Shown here: positions 38,404 through 50,142 of the stretch, piece after piece
Position numbering within the stretch: the stretch's first letter is position 1
Layout: every line of letters starts with the position of its first letter
DNA from: Coptis chinensis
Lineage: Eukaryota; Streptophyta; Magnoliopsida; Ranunculales; Ranunculaceae
Length of the DNA: 64,000 bases
Reading direction: 5' to 3'
NCBI GenBank assembly: GCA_015680905.1
Contig: CM027380.1
Coordinates: 14,650,001 to 14,714,000 of the forward strand
Notes under the pieces: model-generated
Told to the model about the DNA's origin: nothing
The model's input: the letters and a program-made list of their open reading frames with translations, nothing else
The model's database searches: none
Made by a program: the position numbers and the translations under genes

Positions 38404-38894
38404 AACCACCCCCAAACAGCATTTTGCTTGTCCTCAAGCAAATATGAGAAATTAGAATAAGTGACCAAAAATGGAGTTCTAACTACTCTCGTTTCACTGA
38501 GTGCGATTGCATTTACCATATTGAATAAGGCCTTAAACCACTAGGAATTCCCTAGTGGACGAGTTATAGCCTCGTGAGAGTTTTCCAGTGAAGGTACTCA
38601 CAAACTTCATCTATACTACAACGACTAAGAAATAAAACTATTGTTTCCTCATTCATGTCTCAACTATCTATACATCTCACTAGCAAATGAATAAGAATAA
38701 CCAAGTAAAAAACCTAAGCTAATATATGCATAATAATCAATCATCTATGATACAAATATATATACTATGAGTAATACTATGAAATGCCTAGCAGGTTCGT
38801 TTAAAACTTCGAATAAGCGTCCTTAAGTAGGTCCTCACATAAATGTCAAGACAAAACCACTCGATTTTTCCGCTTAAGTTTATTTACTCGGTGT

Positions 38895-41800
38895 TGTCAC
38901 CCAATTTCGACAGAATTCGGAAAAACATTATTTGTCCCCGACTCTTCGATCTCCGAGGTGTGACGCACTCTCCACTTCCAAAAGCCCATAAACAGTTTAA
39001 AATATGCGGATAATTAAAACCAATAAAAATTTTAACTTAAACAAAGTCCTCTTCATTATAAAACAATTTACAAATGAAAATACAAATAATATTATCTCAA
39101 CTGAAAATCTATATCACCTCAAGGGAAAACAAAACACAACCTGAGATGCAATGCTAACGCAAACCACAAGCAAAGAACCAATCTTCTTCATCACTAAACC
39201 TCCAAAACTTATCAACTATGTTCATTGAATGAACACCCCGATAAGCAAACATGCAAATCGGTCAAAGATTATAAACAATCTTTGGTGTGAGTAGCTCTAA
39301 AATATAACATATAATTATACATATATATACACAATCCCTACGGCAGTTAGTTCCTCCACCGAGGCGCCTTAACTTTCAACGACTAATATGACATCCTTAA
39401 GAATACTAATTAAGGCAGGTAGTTCCTCCACTGAGGCGCCTTAACTTCACACTAACACAACAAACTATACTCATAATAAATAAGGCATGTAGTTCCTCCA
39501 TCGAGGCGTCTTAGGTTCAACTAAACAAATAACCAACCAAACATATTATATACATTCATCTATTTAAAGATACATCATTAACCAAGATATTACCATAATT
39601 ATATTAATTAAGGTTTTCTTTACGTGTCCCTAAAATCACGTCGTATCTATGTCTTTACCTAGTTTCCCGGCTACCACAATCGCAAACCCAACGCCCGAAC
39701 ATGTACATCCACATGCCTCCCTTACATAATGAGCCACTCCGTGCGTAACCACCTCTTTTGGCGGGATGCCGCGACACCGTAAATCCTCACACGGAAGCCA
39801 AATCTATGTAAGCACCGCCACTATTCGGCATAAAAATATTGCGATCATCGTTCTATTTTGCTTAACGGAATAATCAAGCCACTATTCGAATTACGCGGAG
39901 GTCGCCAAGCGCCATTCAAATTTTAACCGAACGCCGGGGAAGGGGCAGCCCAAGGCCATTCAGATTAATGAAACGCCGGATGGCCAATCACATGAGTTGT
40001 GGTAGTCGTTCTAGGATTTTCGTTATGTAATTTATTCGGTGTCATACATTAATGACTCATAAACATTTCTACTATATCACGCGTGTGTCAATTACCTTAT
40101 TGCACTAAGCCATAATATCTATAAACATCTCAATTATATCTCATAGTCACTTTCGTTCTTTCACGTGCCAATATATTATTGCACTACACCACACTCCCGT
40201 GGGCAAATATTCACCAATGCTATATTAGCATCTCACATATAAAATAATGGAGTGTATATACATTTCTCCAAGATATTGCATTAATATAAATATCCCAACA
40301 TATGATATCATGTCATAATGCTTCAACGTATCACATACATTTTTTTATTATAACGATTAGGAATATAATGTCTCCTAACATCTCAATATCATCACGCGTG
40401 TCAAAAAATACACAACATCAAGGTCAAATCTTTCTTAGATAATGACCACCAAATATATACTAGCTTCCACAACATTTTATTCCTATATGTGTCCATATAA
40501 TATACACATAAAACGTAATACAATTAAACAGTCCACAAAGTCTACAATCAAAGCCCAATATTTATATACTTTACACACTACTCACGTCAAATCTAAATTA
40601 GATAATTTACCAACCAAGTTATACAATATCCGACAGTATTTTATTACTATATATATCCATATAAACAAACATATGAAAAACTGGGAAAGTCAACATTCAA
40701 ATCCAACGGTCAAAGTCAATCATCAACGGTCAAAGGTCAACACCTCATGGTCAAGGTCAAACTCAACATGTCATGGTCAAAGCCAAACCGTCATCGTCAA
40801 AGTCAAAGGTCCCCGTCAAAGTCAAACTGTCTCCGGTCAAAGTCAATGTCTCCGGTCAAAAGTCAAACTGTGGTTTGTGTTCGACAAGTCTAGGGTCATA
40901 GCCATGTTCGTTCATGGCTAAGGTCAAAAGTGGCGGCTCGTGGGCTCATGACCAAGGTAATGGTTCGGACCTAATGGGCCAAGCCCAAACCTTAGAACCG
41001 AAAGTTTAAACATTGGAAAACCCAAACAGATCTATTTTAAGTCCAATGGATGGTCCCAAGCAATATTAGAAACTGGCCCAAAATAGTTAAGTGATCGGGC
41101 CCAAAGGAAACTAATCAAACCGGTCCAACACACAAATGGTTCGGCCCATCAAAACAAAATAGAACCGGGTCCAAGCTTTAAATGAACCGGTCCCAAAACT
41201 TAATTAAAATTGGGCCCAAAACAGTTAAGTGATCGGGCCCAAAGGAAACTAATTAAACTGGTCCAAAGATTACAAAACAAACAGAAAAGGGCCCAACCAC
41301 TTAAATTAGATTTTGGCCCACATAAAACTAAACTGAAATTTCGCCAACCACCATCGAAATTTCGCCAAGCCATTAATAATAGAATTTGGCCCAAACCAAA
41401 CCTTGAAATTTCGCCCAACTAACAAAATAGAACTAAAGCCCAAACAAAATTAAAACATTTCGCCCAAGGCCCAAAGCCCAAAGCCCAAAATTCAAGCATT
41501 CATCATATCAAGTATCATATCTTGTTCATCTTCCCCAATTTCCTTCCACCACCCCCAAATCGACCCCCACCAATTCCAAATCGCCACCCAAAATGACCAA
41601 CCGGTTTTCTCCCCATAAAACCCCAACAACATTAATGAAACACTAAATGCCCAAATCGTCAAGTCCCAACCTCACCAAAACTAGATCTAATAAAAAAATG
41701 GACCTCCATTAAAGCTTCCCCAAGCTTTAACGGTACCGCCATCAACCCTCCACAATCAATACTCATAATCCCCACACCAACAACCCATTCAAAATCGACC

Positions 41801-42589
41801 AAAAAACAGCCCCACCCACCGAATCGCCACGCCATTAACTAAGCTTCCGACAGCCTCCCATTACAACCCACACACACACACTACAATCACTATGAACCCA
41901 TCGATTTTTTGTATCTAGATGAAAGCACTATAGTTTAAATTAAACTAAAACAACCTAACCGAAGTTTTCCCACAACTCAAACTCAAAATGGACGCCTTCT
42001 TTCCACTGCAAAAGACCAGCTACACACACCCCTTCAAAGATACCCAACACCCAATCGACCTAACCTTAACCCTTAATCAACTAACACAACAATATAAATA
42101 ACAAACGCCGCCATTGCCGCTCTCTTGAGTTCAATGCGGTTTAATTCTGAAAACTAAATTTAACAAAGTGGAATAATAAAAAAACACTAAGTCCAACACA
42201 ACAATATAACTAACAAAGATTAATAGGTGAAAACCTTAGTCGGTATAATTCGATCTGGGGAAAACCATAAATAACCGTGAAATAGCTAAATAGCTACTCA
42301 CTGCGTGATGAATCTCCTACGAATCCTCCTAGCCGATTCGTTCGGGCTCCAACGCCTCCAACAAACCGGCTTCTCTCTGCCTCCATTTTAATATATTATT
42401 ATTTTTATGAACCCTATTTTCTAGAAAAGTGTTTATATACTTGGTCCTAAAACCCAAGCCAAACACGCACTTCGGGCCCAAAACCCGGCCCACGATCTCG
42501 AGTCCAAATCATGAATTTAATTTTGAAAATAAATAATTTAATTAATTAATAAAATAGAAAAATACGTATTTAAAAATACGGGCGTTACA
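38895..42589 (-). repeat. Solo LTR of a Ty3/gypsy-type element, about 3.7 kb, flanked by 5-bp duplications
   Basis: On the minus strand it starts TGTAACGCCCGTATTT (42589) and ends GGGTGACA (38895). GGTGT precedes it (38890-38894) and AGTGT follows it (42590-42594), a 5-bp target duplication with one mismatch. The flanks rejoin into the sequence seen uninterrupted near 905-945. No coding domain lies in 3.7 kb, which fits a solo LTR left by recombination between two LTRs. Inside are three approximately 65-bp units with AGTTCCTCCA(C/T)(C/T)GAGGCG (39350-39510), a field of GGTCAAAGTCAA words (40680-40880), and two copies of AGTTAAGTGATCGGGCCCAA (about 41087 and 41225). The lineage is uncertain (a Tekay/Del-like chromovirus is possible). 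Confidence 0.75.
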
Positions 42590-43990
42590 AGTGTGCAGTG
42601 GGCACACTTTACCTTACAATCTCAATGATAAACAAGGAAGCCGGAGTCGATCAAACACATATGCCACTTACTATCACACTAACCTATTCCTAATTGAGCT
42701 AGAGGTCTTTATTATGTGTTGCGGGGATTATGAGATGGTTTAAGAAGGAAGGAAATAATGGATATTCAAAAGGACAAGTCTGAGATAATAGAGTCTTCAT
42801 ATTATGTAACTTAGAGAAAACCTTGTTATTTTTTTTTCTATACTTTTGTTTCCATCCCTTAGCCATATTTTTTTTTTCTTTTCTTTTTGCTTTTGACTCC
42901 ATTTTATTGTATTTTTTTGAGTTTTATTTATTTCTATTTTTCTTTTCCTTTGATGGAAACTTCTTTTTTTTTTTCTCAAGAACTAACTAATTTTTGTTTT
43001 ACACATGTTTTTCTCTTCTTCTTTTCTTCATTCATTCTATTCTCGGACTTATTCTAGATTGGGTAAGTTGAATTTTTTATTTTGTTTTGTTTTTGTAACA
43101 AGGTAAAAAAATTGTGGTTTATGGAAGGCTAAATAAAAGGCTCAGGGGCTGACTAAGCGGAAAATAATTCATAGGTTTGAATTTCCGGCTATATCGATCC
43201 AAAGAGGGCCTAAATTCTCGCTTTTTTAGGATATGGCATAATGATCAAGCAAGTAGGCGTGTGATTTTCTATCCGGATTTTACTTCTCCTTTTGTGTCAT
43301 TTCTCAAATGTTTAAGCTTCATATAAGCTTTTTAGGCTATATTCTCATAGGATTTGTAGAATAAGTACTTTAGCCTAGATTTTAAACTTATCGCTAACAA
43401 TCATAGATACTCATGTAATATATTTATAGATAGATGCAAAGGATTATTACCTACATATTAACCTAAGTTTCTAACAATTATTCTGGATGCAAAAGCTACG
43501 TGAGACTTCTAGATTGATGAGAAAGAAAACAATACCAATATTCCTAAGTGTATAGCATAAACTTATTTATTTATATTTTTGAAATTTTTAACTTGAAAAC
43601 AAATGCATATTATACATATCTATATCCTAACAGATGCCTTAATTACACGTGTTTCTATGCCCCCCCAAACAAGAAGCATGTTTTGTCCTCAAAACATTTA
43701 AATAAAGAGGGTAGAAAAATACCATGAAAACGTGTGAAATTCTGGAACATCTGCAAAACAAGGTTAGAACATACTAATATAGGAAATAAAAAAACTGACG
43801 CAACTCTATAAGAGTTCCACCCATTATGAGGTTAACAGAATTAAATTGCTTGGGACATAGCTGACACACTAACTGAAACTAAAAACTTACCTCCACTCCA
43901 GCGTTTACTCGTCATCCTCCTCTTCTATAAAGAAGTGAGGTTCCTTCGCATCCTACCATGCCATTATAATTTGCCAAGCTTGCCGCCATT
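42590..43990 (-). other. Continuation of the Athila-like element's 3' region
   Basis: It resumes directly after the solo LTR with GTGTGCAGTGGGCACAC and follows the same order as 930-2290: the AATTGAGCTAGAGGTC block, T-rich tracts, CGATCCAAAGA..GCCTAAATTCTCGCT, a second C-rich purine-tract complement (CCCCCCCAAAC, near 43660) and a final segment similar to 2150-2290. It then stops where LTR-family sequence begins. Non-coding. Confidence 0.6.
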
Positions 43991-43994
43991 TATC

Positions 43995-45273
43995 ATCTAC
44001 GGATGCTAACCGGGCCCAACCCAACCGGGCCCATTTATTGGTTCGGCCCAAAGAAAACTAAAGTGGTTTGACCCAAGAACAAAAATAGAACTGGCCCAAC
44101 CAAACAACTAAAATTGGGCCCAAAGAAACAAAATAGAACTGGCCCAACCAACCCAAATAGAATCGGGCCCAAAGAAACAAATTAGAACTCGGCCCAACAA
44201 CTAAACAAGCTAAGGCCTAACCAAACAAATGTTTAGGCCCAAGCCCCAAGCCCAAACACAGCAACAGTATCATCTTCTCCAGTTTCTTCTCCACCGCACC
44301 AGCTCGCGCCGGCCACCAACTCTCCTCTTCATCATATCGGTTTTGACCCAAATCAAAAACCTTATAACTTTACTAAAAGCTCTCACTCAATTCCTCACCT
44401 CACATCCCCTCCTACAAACTGGATCGCGCCTCTTTCAAACTGGATCGCACCTCCTTCAAACTGGATCAGCCCCATACATCAACACTCGCCCACACACTAC
44501 AATCAACTATAAACTAGTCTAGATAAAAGCCCCACACTCTAATTAAACCCAAATAGCCCAACCGAGTTTTTCTCAAAACTCTCCACCGACGCCATTAACG
44601 CCTTCCAAGCTTCAACAACCCCGACATTAACAACTAACATCAAAACACTTAACACCCCCACATCAACAAAAAAAAACACCAAATAACAGTTCAAACAATA
44701 TATCCATACCCCCACAGTATCACAAGAACGATCTGAGACGCAGAGGAGGATTCATTACTTTGGGGCTTTAGCCAATAACAGGTTAAGCTTCAACAAACCA
44801 AATTCCGTGCTTTTCAAGAATTAAGCAACTTAATATAAGGACATCTAACCAGTTAACCATTCGCGCATTAAGAAAATAAGTGAAACAAAAACTGAACGGA
44901 AAACTCTCGCAGGAAAACTTTTTTGTCGTAGCCGTGCAACTCCAGTTTTCAGTGAAAATGAAAAAAAACATAACTACTCACCTGTATTAAAAAAACACCA
45001 TAAATTCCTCGTAGTCCGAATTGTCGCACTCCAACGCTCTAGCAATCAAGCTTTTTATCTCCGCCTCCATTTTTATTTTATTTTATTATCCAAGAACCCT
45101 ATTCTCCATAACAATATTAATATATACTTGGGTTTGAAACCTAAGCCTAGCACATACTCGGGCCCAGATATCAGGCCCACATATCCTAAATCCAATCTAA
45201 CCAATTTTAAATAAATAATTAAATTAATTAATTAATAAATAGATAAATACATATTTTAAATACGGGCATTACA
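43995..45273 (-). repeat. Truncated LTR fragment of the solo-LTR family
   Basis: It has the same terminal text as 41100-42589: GGGCCCAA-rich segment, then a CTCCATTTT..ATT..CCCTATT(C/T)TC box, AATTAATTAATTAATAAAT and TACGGGCATTACA at its right end. This equals the LTR start on the minus strand. The left side is truncated. A 19-20-bp AAACTGGATCGC(G/A)CCTC.TTC repeat occurs three times near 44415-44470. Confidence 0.65.
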
Positions 45274-45878
45274 TCCCCGACATCAATAACTCGATACAAA
45301 GCCAAAACAAAAAAAAAAGTTCAAACAACCAAAAGACAGGACGATTCCATTATCTCGGGCTCGTGACGCCATTAACGGCCTCCGAAGTTTGACAGTTCAA
45401 TATCAACTTTCAGAGTTTCGAGTTTTAACAACACAATAGATTTCAACAAAGTTTTAACAACACAACAGACAGGACGTCGAATAAAACAGGAGAATAAGCA
45501 TAAATAAAACGGAACCTTGGACAAACATAAATATCTTCGTATACACGTAAAACAACCGTAGGGTTCAATGAAATAGCAGAAATAACTACTCACCTGTATT
45601 AAAAACTCGAGGAATCCTTCATCGTCCGAATCGTCGCGCTCCAACGCTCTAGCAATCGAACTTTTTTTCTCAGCCTCCATTTTTATTTTATTTTTTTTCT
45701 CAAAACCCTATTCTCTAGAAAAATATGTATATATACCTGGGTTTGAAACCTAAGCCCAACACAGACTCGGGCCCAGAAATCAGGGCCACATATCTCAAAT
45801 CCAATCCAGTGAATTTTAAATAAATAATTAAATTAATTAATTAATAAATAAATACGTATTTTAAATACGGGCGTTACA
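45274..45878 (-). repeat. Second, partial copy of the same LTR end (0.6-kb tandem duplication)
   Basis: It repeats the last ~0.6 kb of the preceding fragment: CCCCGACAT.AA near its start, a CTACTCACCTGTATTAAAAA box, TCCAACGCTCTAGCAATC, and the end ATACGGGCGTTACA at 45878. The two ends are closely similar, so the duplication is not ancient. Confidence 0.6.
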
Positions 45879-45884
45879 ACCCAG

Positions 45885-46065
45885 CCATGTCATTTGGTAT
45901 AAAGGCCAAACGACTTTGGCAGATCGTTTGCTTTTAAATCCAAACAACCCAGTCACATCGTTTGGTATAAAGGCCAAACGACTTGACCATGTCATTTGCC
46001 TTTAAGCCCAAATGATGTGGCTGGGCTATTTGGTATAAAAGCCAACGACTTGACCATGTAGTTTC
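45885..46065. repeat. Subterminal AAACGAC/GTCGTTT-type modules, MULE left end
   Basis: Repeated units such as CCAAACGACTT..CCATGTCATTTG and ATCGTTTGGTATAAAGGCCAAACGAC, four to five copies in 180 bp, in both orientations. They match the modules at the other end of the element and in its intron. Confidence 0.7.
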
Positions 46066-46089
46066 GGTCATTATTGACAACATACGAAT

Positions 46090-46450
46090 ATTATTTCAAA
46101 TCACTCGATTGTCGTCAGAATCAACTAGTCAATCACTTGATTGCCATCCGAATCAACTTAGTCGATCACTCGATTTCCAAATCACTTGATTGCCGTCGAA
46201 TCAACTTAGTCGATCGAGCGATTTCCAAATCACTCGATTGCCGTCGAATCAACTTAGTCAATCACTCGATTTTCAAATCAAATAAAATAAAAGCCCTAAC
46301 ATTATTTCCAAATAACATAAAAATCAAATCAAATTACACTTATTCCAAATTACATCAAAATATCACTTAGTCGATCGCTCGATTTCCAAATCACTCGATT
46401 GCGTCCGAATCAACTTAGTCGATCACTCGATTTCCAAATTAAATCAAATA
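46090..46450. repeat. Minisatellite, about 55-bp unit, TCACTCGATT..CCGTCGAATCAACTTAGTCGA
   Basis: Three close units from about 46095 to 46290, then a further one and a half units at 46365-46440 after a spacer. Each contains GAATCAACTTAGTCGATC and CACTCGATTTCCAAATCA. It lies in the 3' flank of the OTU reading frame, inside the MULE. A long apparent ORF here is only a translation of the repeat. Confidence 0.8.
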
Positions 46451-46688
46451 AAAGTCCTACCATAACAAATAACATAAAAATAAAATCAAATTACACTTGT
46501 TCCAAATTACATCAAAATATTATATCGACAACATACAAACAACTTAGTCGATAACATGTACTGTTGGGTCTTCAACGGGCTTGTTGTTTCATATTAAATT
46601 GGGAATGTTCAATGCCATAAATTACAATTGCCTTGCTGTCAAGGACAAATTCCAACTTTCAAAGAATATCATATTGAGCTCTAAGCCA

Positions 46689-47456
46689 TCATGACATTCT
46701 TTGGAGAACCGGACAATTTTCAATAAGTTCAACATTGACAAAATAATTTCTACCAACATGTGCGCTACCCAACACTTGGGTCACTTTTTTAGGATTTGCT
46801 TGGGTTCTCAACAGCATGATAAGAAAGCACTGACGAGCTCCTAAATGTAGGAGGACAACATTAAATCTTGAAGCAAATAGGTATCCAGCAAAATGCATGC
46901 TCATCCACTTATTTAAGGGTGCATAACCTTCTTCATGTAGGATTTCCTTCATCGCATAAACAACCTCACTTTGACTGTACAAAGTACAATAAAGGGGGAG
47001 ATTGTCAATAAGCTCTTGGTACAAGTCCTTTCTCATCTGTGACCAATCTTCTTGACTTCTTTCTAATGCAATGCAGAAAGCTCTATAACCGCAGTTACCA
47101 TCGCCAATAGGGTCATGGACTCTAACAATGTATTTATGCATTTCTTTAGAAATATCCAACCCGTAATCCTTAGGACCCTTCGTCTTTCCAAAGTCTAACC
47201 CATCTGTCACATTTCGTGGTGTGGCTATTTTTGGAGAAGGCTTATTTCGTGGTGTGGTTGTTTTTGGTGTTTTTGGAGAAGGCTTATTTGTTGGTGTGGT
47301 GTGGGTGTTTTGGGTGGGCACAGTATTTGGTTGTGATGAGACCCACTCCTCATGATCACGTTGAGAATGTTCAAAATGAGATGGATCTCTCATCTTCAGT
47401 TGGAAGCTTTCTGCTGCAGCTACCTTTCGTCCGACCTTTGGTTTTTGCTTCCTCAC
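46689..47456 (-). pseudogene. OTU-type cysteine protease domain at the C-terminus of the MULE protein
   Basis: A 255-residue open segment. After a low-complexity Thr/Pro/Lys linker (TPTNKPSPKTPKTTTPRNKP), the reading VHDPIGDGNCGYRAFCIALE gives the OTU signature D-G-N-C with the catalytic cysteine. It is followed by WSQMRKDLYQEL, then WMSMHFAGYLFASRFNVVLL and a final YFVNVELIENCPVL. OTU proteases cleave ubiquitin-like modifiers. In plant MULEs an OTU or ULP1 protease can be fused to, or encoded beside, the transposase, with unknown function. The usual C-terminal His before F.V seems replaced (RNYFVNV), so catalysis is doubtful. It lies in the same orientation directly downstream of the SWIM region. 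Confidence 0.85.
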
Positions 47457-47548
47457 GAGGCGGTACTAGCCATGTACTTTATGGTACGACAATCTCTATA
47501 AGCTTCCTAATCATAACTCTTTACTCTTTTTCAGAAACCATTGCAAAC

Positions 47549-49186
47549 CTATTCATGAACAAGTCCATCGAAGATGTAACATCGGGACCAACACCCACTG
47601 ACATATTGGGAGAAGCAGACAATGTTTTTCAAAAGGTCGATAGCAGTCAAAGGGATGGACCGCTCTTGCTCTTCAAACTCAATTAATTCATGAGCACATG
47701 GCAGTCCATGGCTCATGCGCAAATAACACAAACACCTGATCTCTCCATCTTTAACACGCTTTACGCGGGTATCTATTTCTTCAAATAGCAAGTCCAAACA
47801 CTTGCGTGAGACAAGGCCTCTAAGTTCACGAAACAAAGGAATCAGGTGGTGGTGCTGAGTTACAATCATACTTCTCTCAAAGGTAGCTCTAATCTCGGAT
47901 ATCTGGATCTCTAGAATCGGATGGATTAAGCTAAACATACTCAAAAAATAGTGACATTTTGCATTTCCTAGTACACGCTTCACCTGAGCATGAGACCCTT
48001 CAACTCTATTGGTTGTTGTACTCCCAAAGTGAATGTGTTGGTCAGTCCAACAACATACTAATCGATCCCTGTGAGGAAACCAAGTCTCTTGCAAATAACT
48101 AACAAAACTGGAGTACTCAACCCTGTAATATTTTTCCAAAGCATCCCATCTACGCTGGAAATAACCTCTGTCTTCGATTTGACTATAGTGTTCCACGAGA
48201 ATTGGGCCTTCTCTACAAGTTCTGTAGTTGGAAAAATATCGTAACATTTTGAAAGAACGCACGTAGCGATATGCTGTCTATATAGATGCTTGTGTGTGTT
48301 AGGGAAAACTTTGTCAGCGGCACTCATCAGGGCTAAGTCCCTGTCAGACACGATCACGGATGAGATTATGTCACCAAGCAAGCCACTAAAATGATGTAGA
48401 GCCCACTCATAGTCAACTGTTGTTTCAGACTGAAGCAGCACCTGACACATGGTGAAAGACTTCCACGTTGAACTTACCCCAACAAACTGTATGAAAGGCC
48501 ACCGATACATGTTAGTTTTGTAGGTAGCGTCTAACATAAAAACTGTTGGAAAAGTCCAAGCCAACTTAACACCTTCTGGATGGGCCCATAACAACCCCGT
48601 TATCTCCTCGGTATTCTCATCCTGTCTCAACTCCTCAAAATAATGTTCTTTTGCTAACAACTCACGCAATCTCTGCAATTATGTGAGACCGTTCATATCC
48701 AATTTCCTCACCTTCTGCCTTGCAGTGTAGACTTGGGATATACTAGATATATTATCATGATACCTATTCTTGATGGAATCCAAAATTTGTTTAGGCTTAA
48801 TTCCACACCTACTCATCTCTGACAAGTACTCGAACTCTGGAATGGTCAGACGAGTAGCAAATGCATGTCCTTCAAGGCTCTTCGCCAATACATGGTTGTG
48901 AATACCATTTCTAACTTATATTTTCTAACTATCAACAGTGCCGCGTTGGAAAACACCTTTTAACTTAAATGGACATCTCGATTTCTTGGTTCCCGACCTT
49001 CTCTTATTAACCCTCCCTTCGCCTTCCTTCTTGTGTGACCAATACACACCCGAGCACTCGCAAGCCAAATTCAATCTTGCTACTCGGTTTTCTTTGGCAC
49101 ACTCCGACTTTTCAATGACCACAACAACATTAACTTGTCTTCCTCTAGCGGTTGCCCAACCGATTGCCTCGCTACGTGTATGAAAG
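47549..49186 (-). pseudogene. MULE transposase (FAR1 DNA-binding, DDE domain, SWIM finger), decayed
   Basis: N-terminal part: VFHTRSEAIGWATARGRQV, LACECSG...KSRCPFKLKG (FAR1/WRKY-GCM1-like zinc site), then IHNHVLAKSLEGHAFATRL. The DDE core follows with FPTVFMLDATYKTNMYRWPF (first Asp), ISSVIVSDRDLALMSA (second Asp) and HIATCVLSKC. Then come FHRDRLV-type text and TTTNRVEGSHAQVKRVL (the conserved ..RVE.SHA.LK segment, third acidic residue). The SWIM finger reads CLCYLRMSHGLPCAH. The family excises and reinserts Mutator elements. Lesions: two stops between the FAR1 domain and HNH (VDS*KI*VRNGIHNH; the first looks like TGG to TAG), one after MNGLT near 48680, and a frameshift near 48185 (SKTE to GYFQRRW). 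Not functional as given. Confidence 0.85.
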
Positions 49187-49479
49187 ACCTAAACACATAA
49201 AAAACAACAACTATTATTATTAATACACTAATAAAATTACATTTAGAAAATTTTAAAAAAAAATGAAATCAATGCCTAATCAATCATGCCTCTTCCGTAG
49301 TAAAACTTTTTGTTGTATCACTTAAAATCGGTTGACAATCCACATCATTCGAGTTTGCAGAGAATCGGTTCCCGGATAGCGGCAAAGAATTCTACATATA
49401 GAAGAATAAAACAAGAGTCTCAAACAATTTGCATTTAGTTTCAAAGTCACAAAAAAAAATTAACTAAATTTAGTCTAAA

Positions 49480-49715
49480 CGACCCAGCCATGTAGTTTCA
49501 TAGAGGGTCCAAACGACTCGGCCATGTAGTTCTATAGTGTCCCCAAACGACATAGCCATGTAGTTTTGTAGTGTACCCAAACGACTCAGCCATATCGTTT
49601 TACAGTGTTTCCAAACGATCCAGCCATGTCGTTCTACAGTGTTCCCAAACGACCTAGCCATGTCGTTCTATAATGTTCCCAAACGACCCAGCCTTGTCGT
49701 TTGGGCTCGGGTTTT
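49480..49715. repeat. 37-bp tandem repeat, about six units, in a MULE intron
   Basis: Consensus: GTTCCCAAACGACCCAGCCA followed by TGTCGTTCTACAGT, six consecutive imperfect units. Each unit holds CAAACGAC and GTCGTT in inverted order, i.e. a small palindrome. These match the modules at both ends of the MULE. The open reading on the minus strand here (RSFGNTVERHGWIVW type) is the repeat translated. Confidence 0.85.
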
Positions 49716-49778
49716 GCATTCATTCAAGTGTTTTGCATCCATTCATTCATTCAATCAATCAAGTGTTTTGTATTCATT

Positions 49779-50003
49779 TTAATCGAGTGTTGTTACCTCA
49801 TTATTTAGGTTTGCACTTTGTCGTCGACGATTTTTCAGCATCTCATTTGCTCGACTAGTCACATCTTCAAATTCTTCACCTTGACCTTCAACATTTTGTT
49901 CCACTTCTTCACTTTCAACATATCTTCTATTTTCTCCTTCTCTAATTTGTTGTTGCACCTCAAACATTACCTCAAATGCTTCTTCTTCATCTTTATGTTC
50001 CAT
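49779..50003 (-). pseudogene. Putative first exon of the MULE protein
   Basis: The reading starts MEHKDEEEAFEVMFEVQQQI, is strongly acidic (EEVEQNVEGQGEEFED) and lies directly upstream of the FAR1 exon in the same orientation, separated by a ~600-bp stretch holding a 37-bp tandem repeat. Acidic leaders before a FAR1 domain are common in MULE proteins. The splice sites were not verified. Confidence 0.45.
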
Positions 50004-50142
50004 TTAGAGAAACTTGAGTATTCTAATATGTAGAGAAACTTGAGTATTCTATGTAAGGAGTAAGATTTTTGATAAAAAAATGAGCAATAAGGAGTAATGA
50101 GTATTCTATATATATTAGAAATTTTGATATATTTTCAATAAT

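Larger units (their letters stand above)
36922..43990 (-). mobile_element. Athila-like retrotransposon fossil inserted in the Tat element, itself split by a solo LTR
   Basis: A minus-strand element whose 3' LTR (36922-38403) abuts a purine tract and the GAGGACAAGCAA-type motif (38404-38445). The internal part then runs to 38894, is interrupted by a solo LTR (38895-42589) and resumes at 42590, fading out near 43990. The internal text aligns with 410-2300 of this window, including CCACTAGGAATTCCC..TAGTGGACGAGTTATAGCC, GTGTGC(A/G)GTGGGCACAC and CTAATTGAGCTAGAGGTCTT. Gene-coding parts are not retained. It is broken by truncation and by the nested insertion. Confidence 0.75.

Noticed and set aside
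40442-40921. 159-residue plus-strand ORF with Lys/Val/Ser/Gln repeats
   Set aside because: It lies in the GGTCAAAGTCAA field of the solo LTR, so the pattern is repeat-derived and there is no coding signal.
46074-46370. 98-residue plus-strand ORF with repeated LDCRRINLVD
   Set aside because: It is the translation of the 55-bp minisatellite, not a gene.
49470-49661. 63-residue minus-strand ORF with repeated RSFG.T.E.HG
   Set aside because: It is the translation of the 37-bp tandem repeat in the MULE intron.
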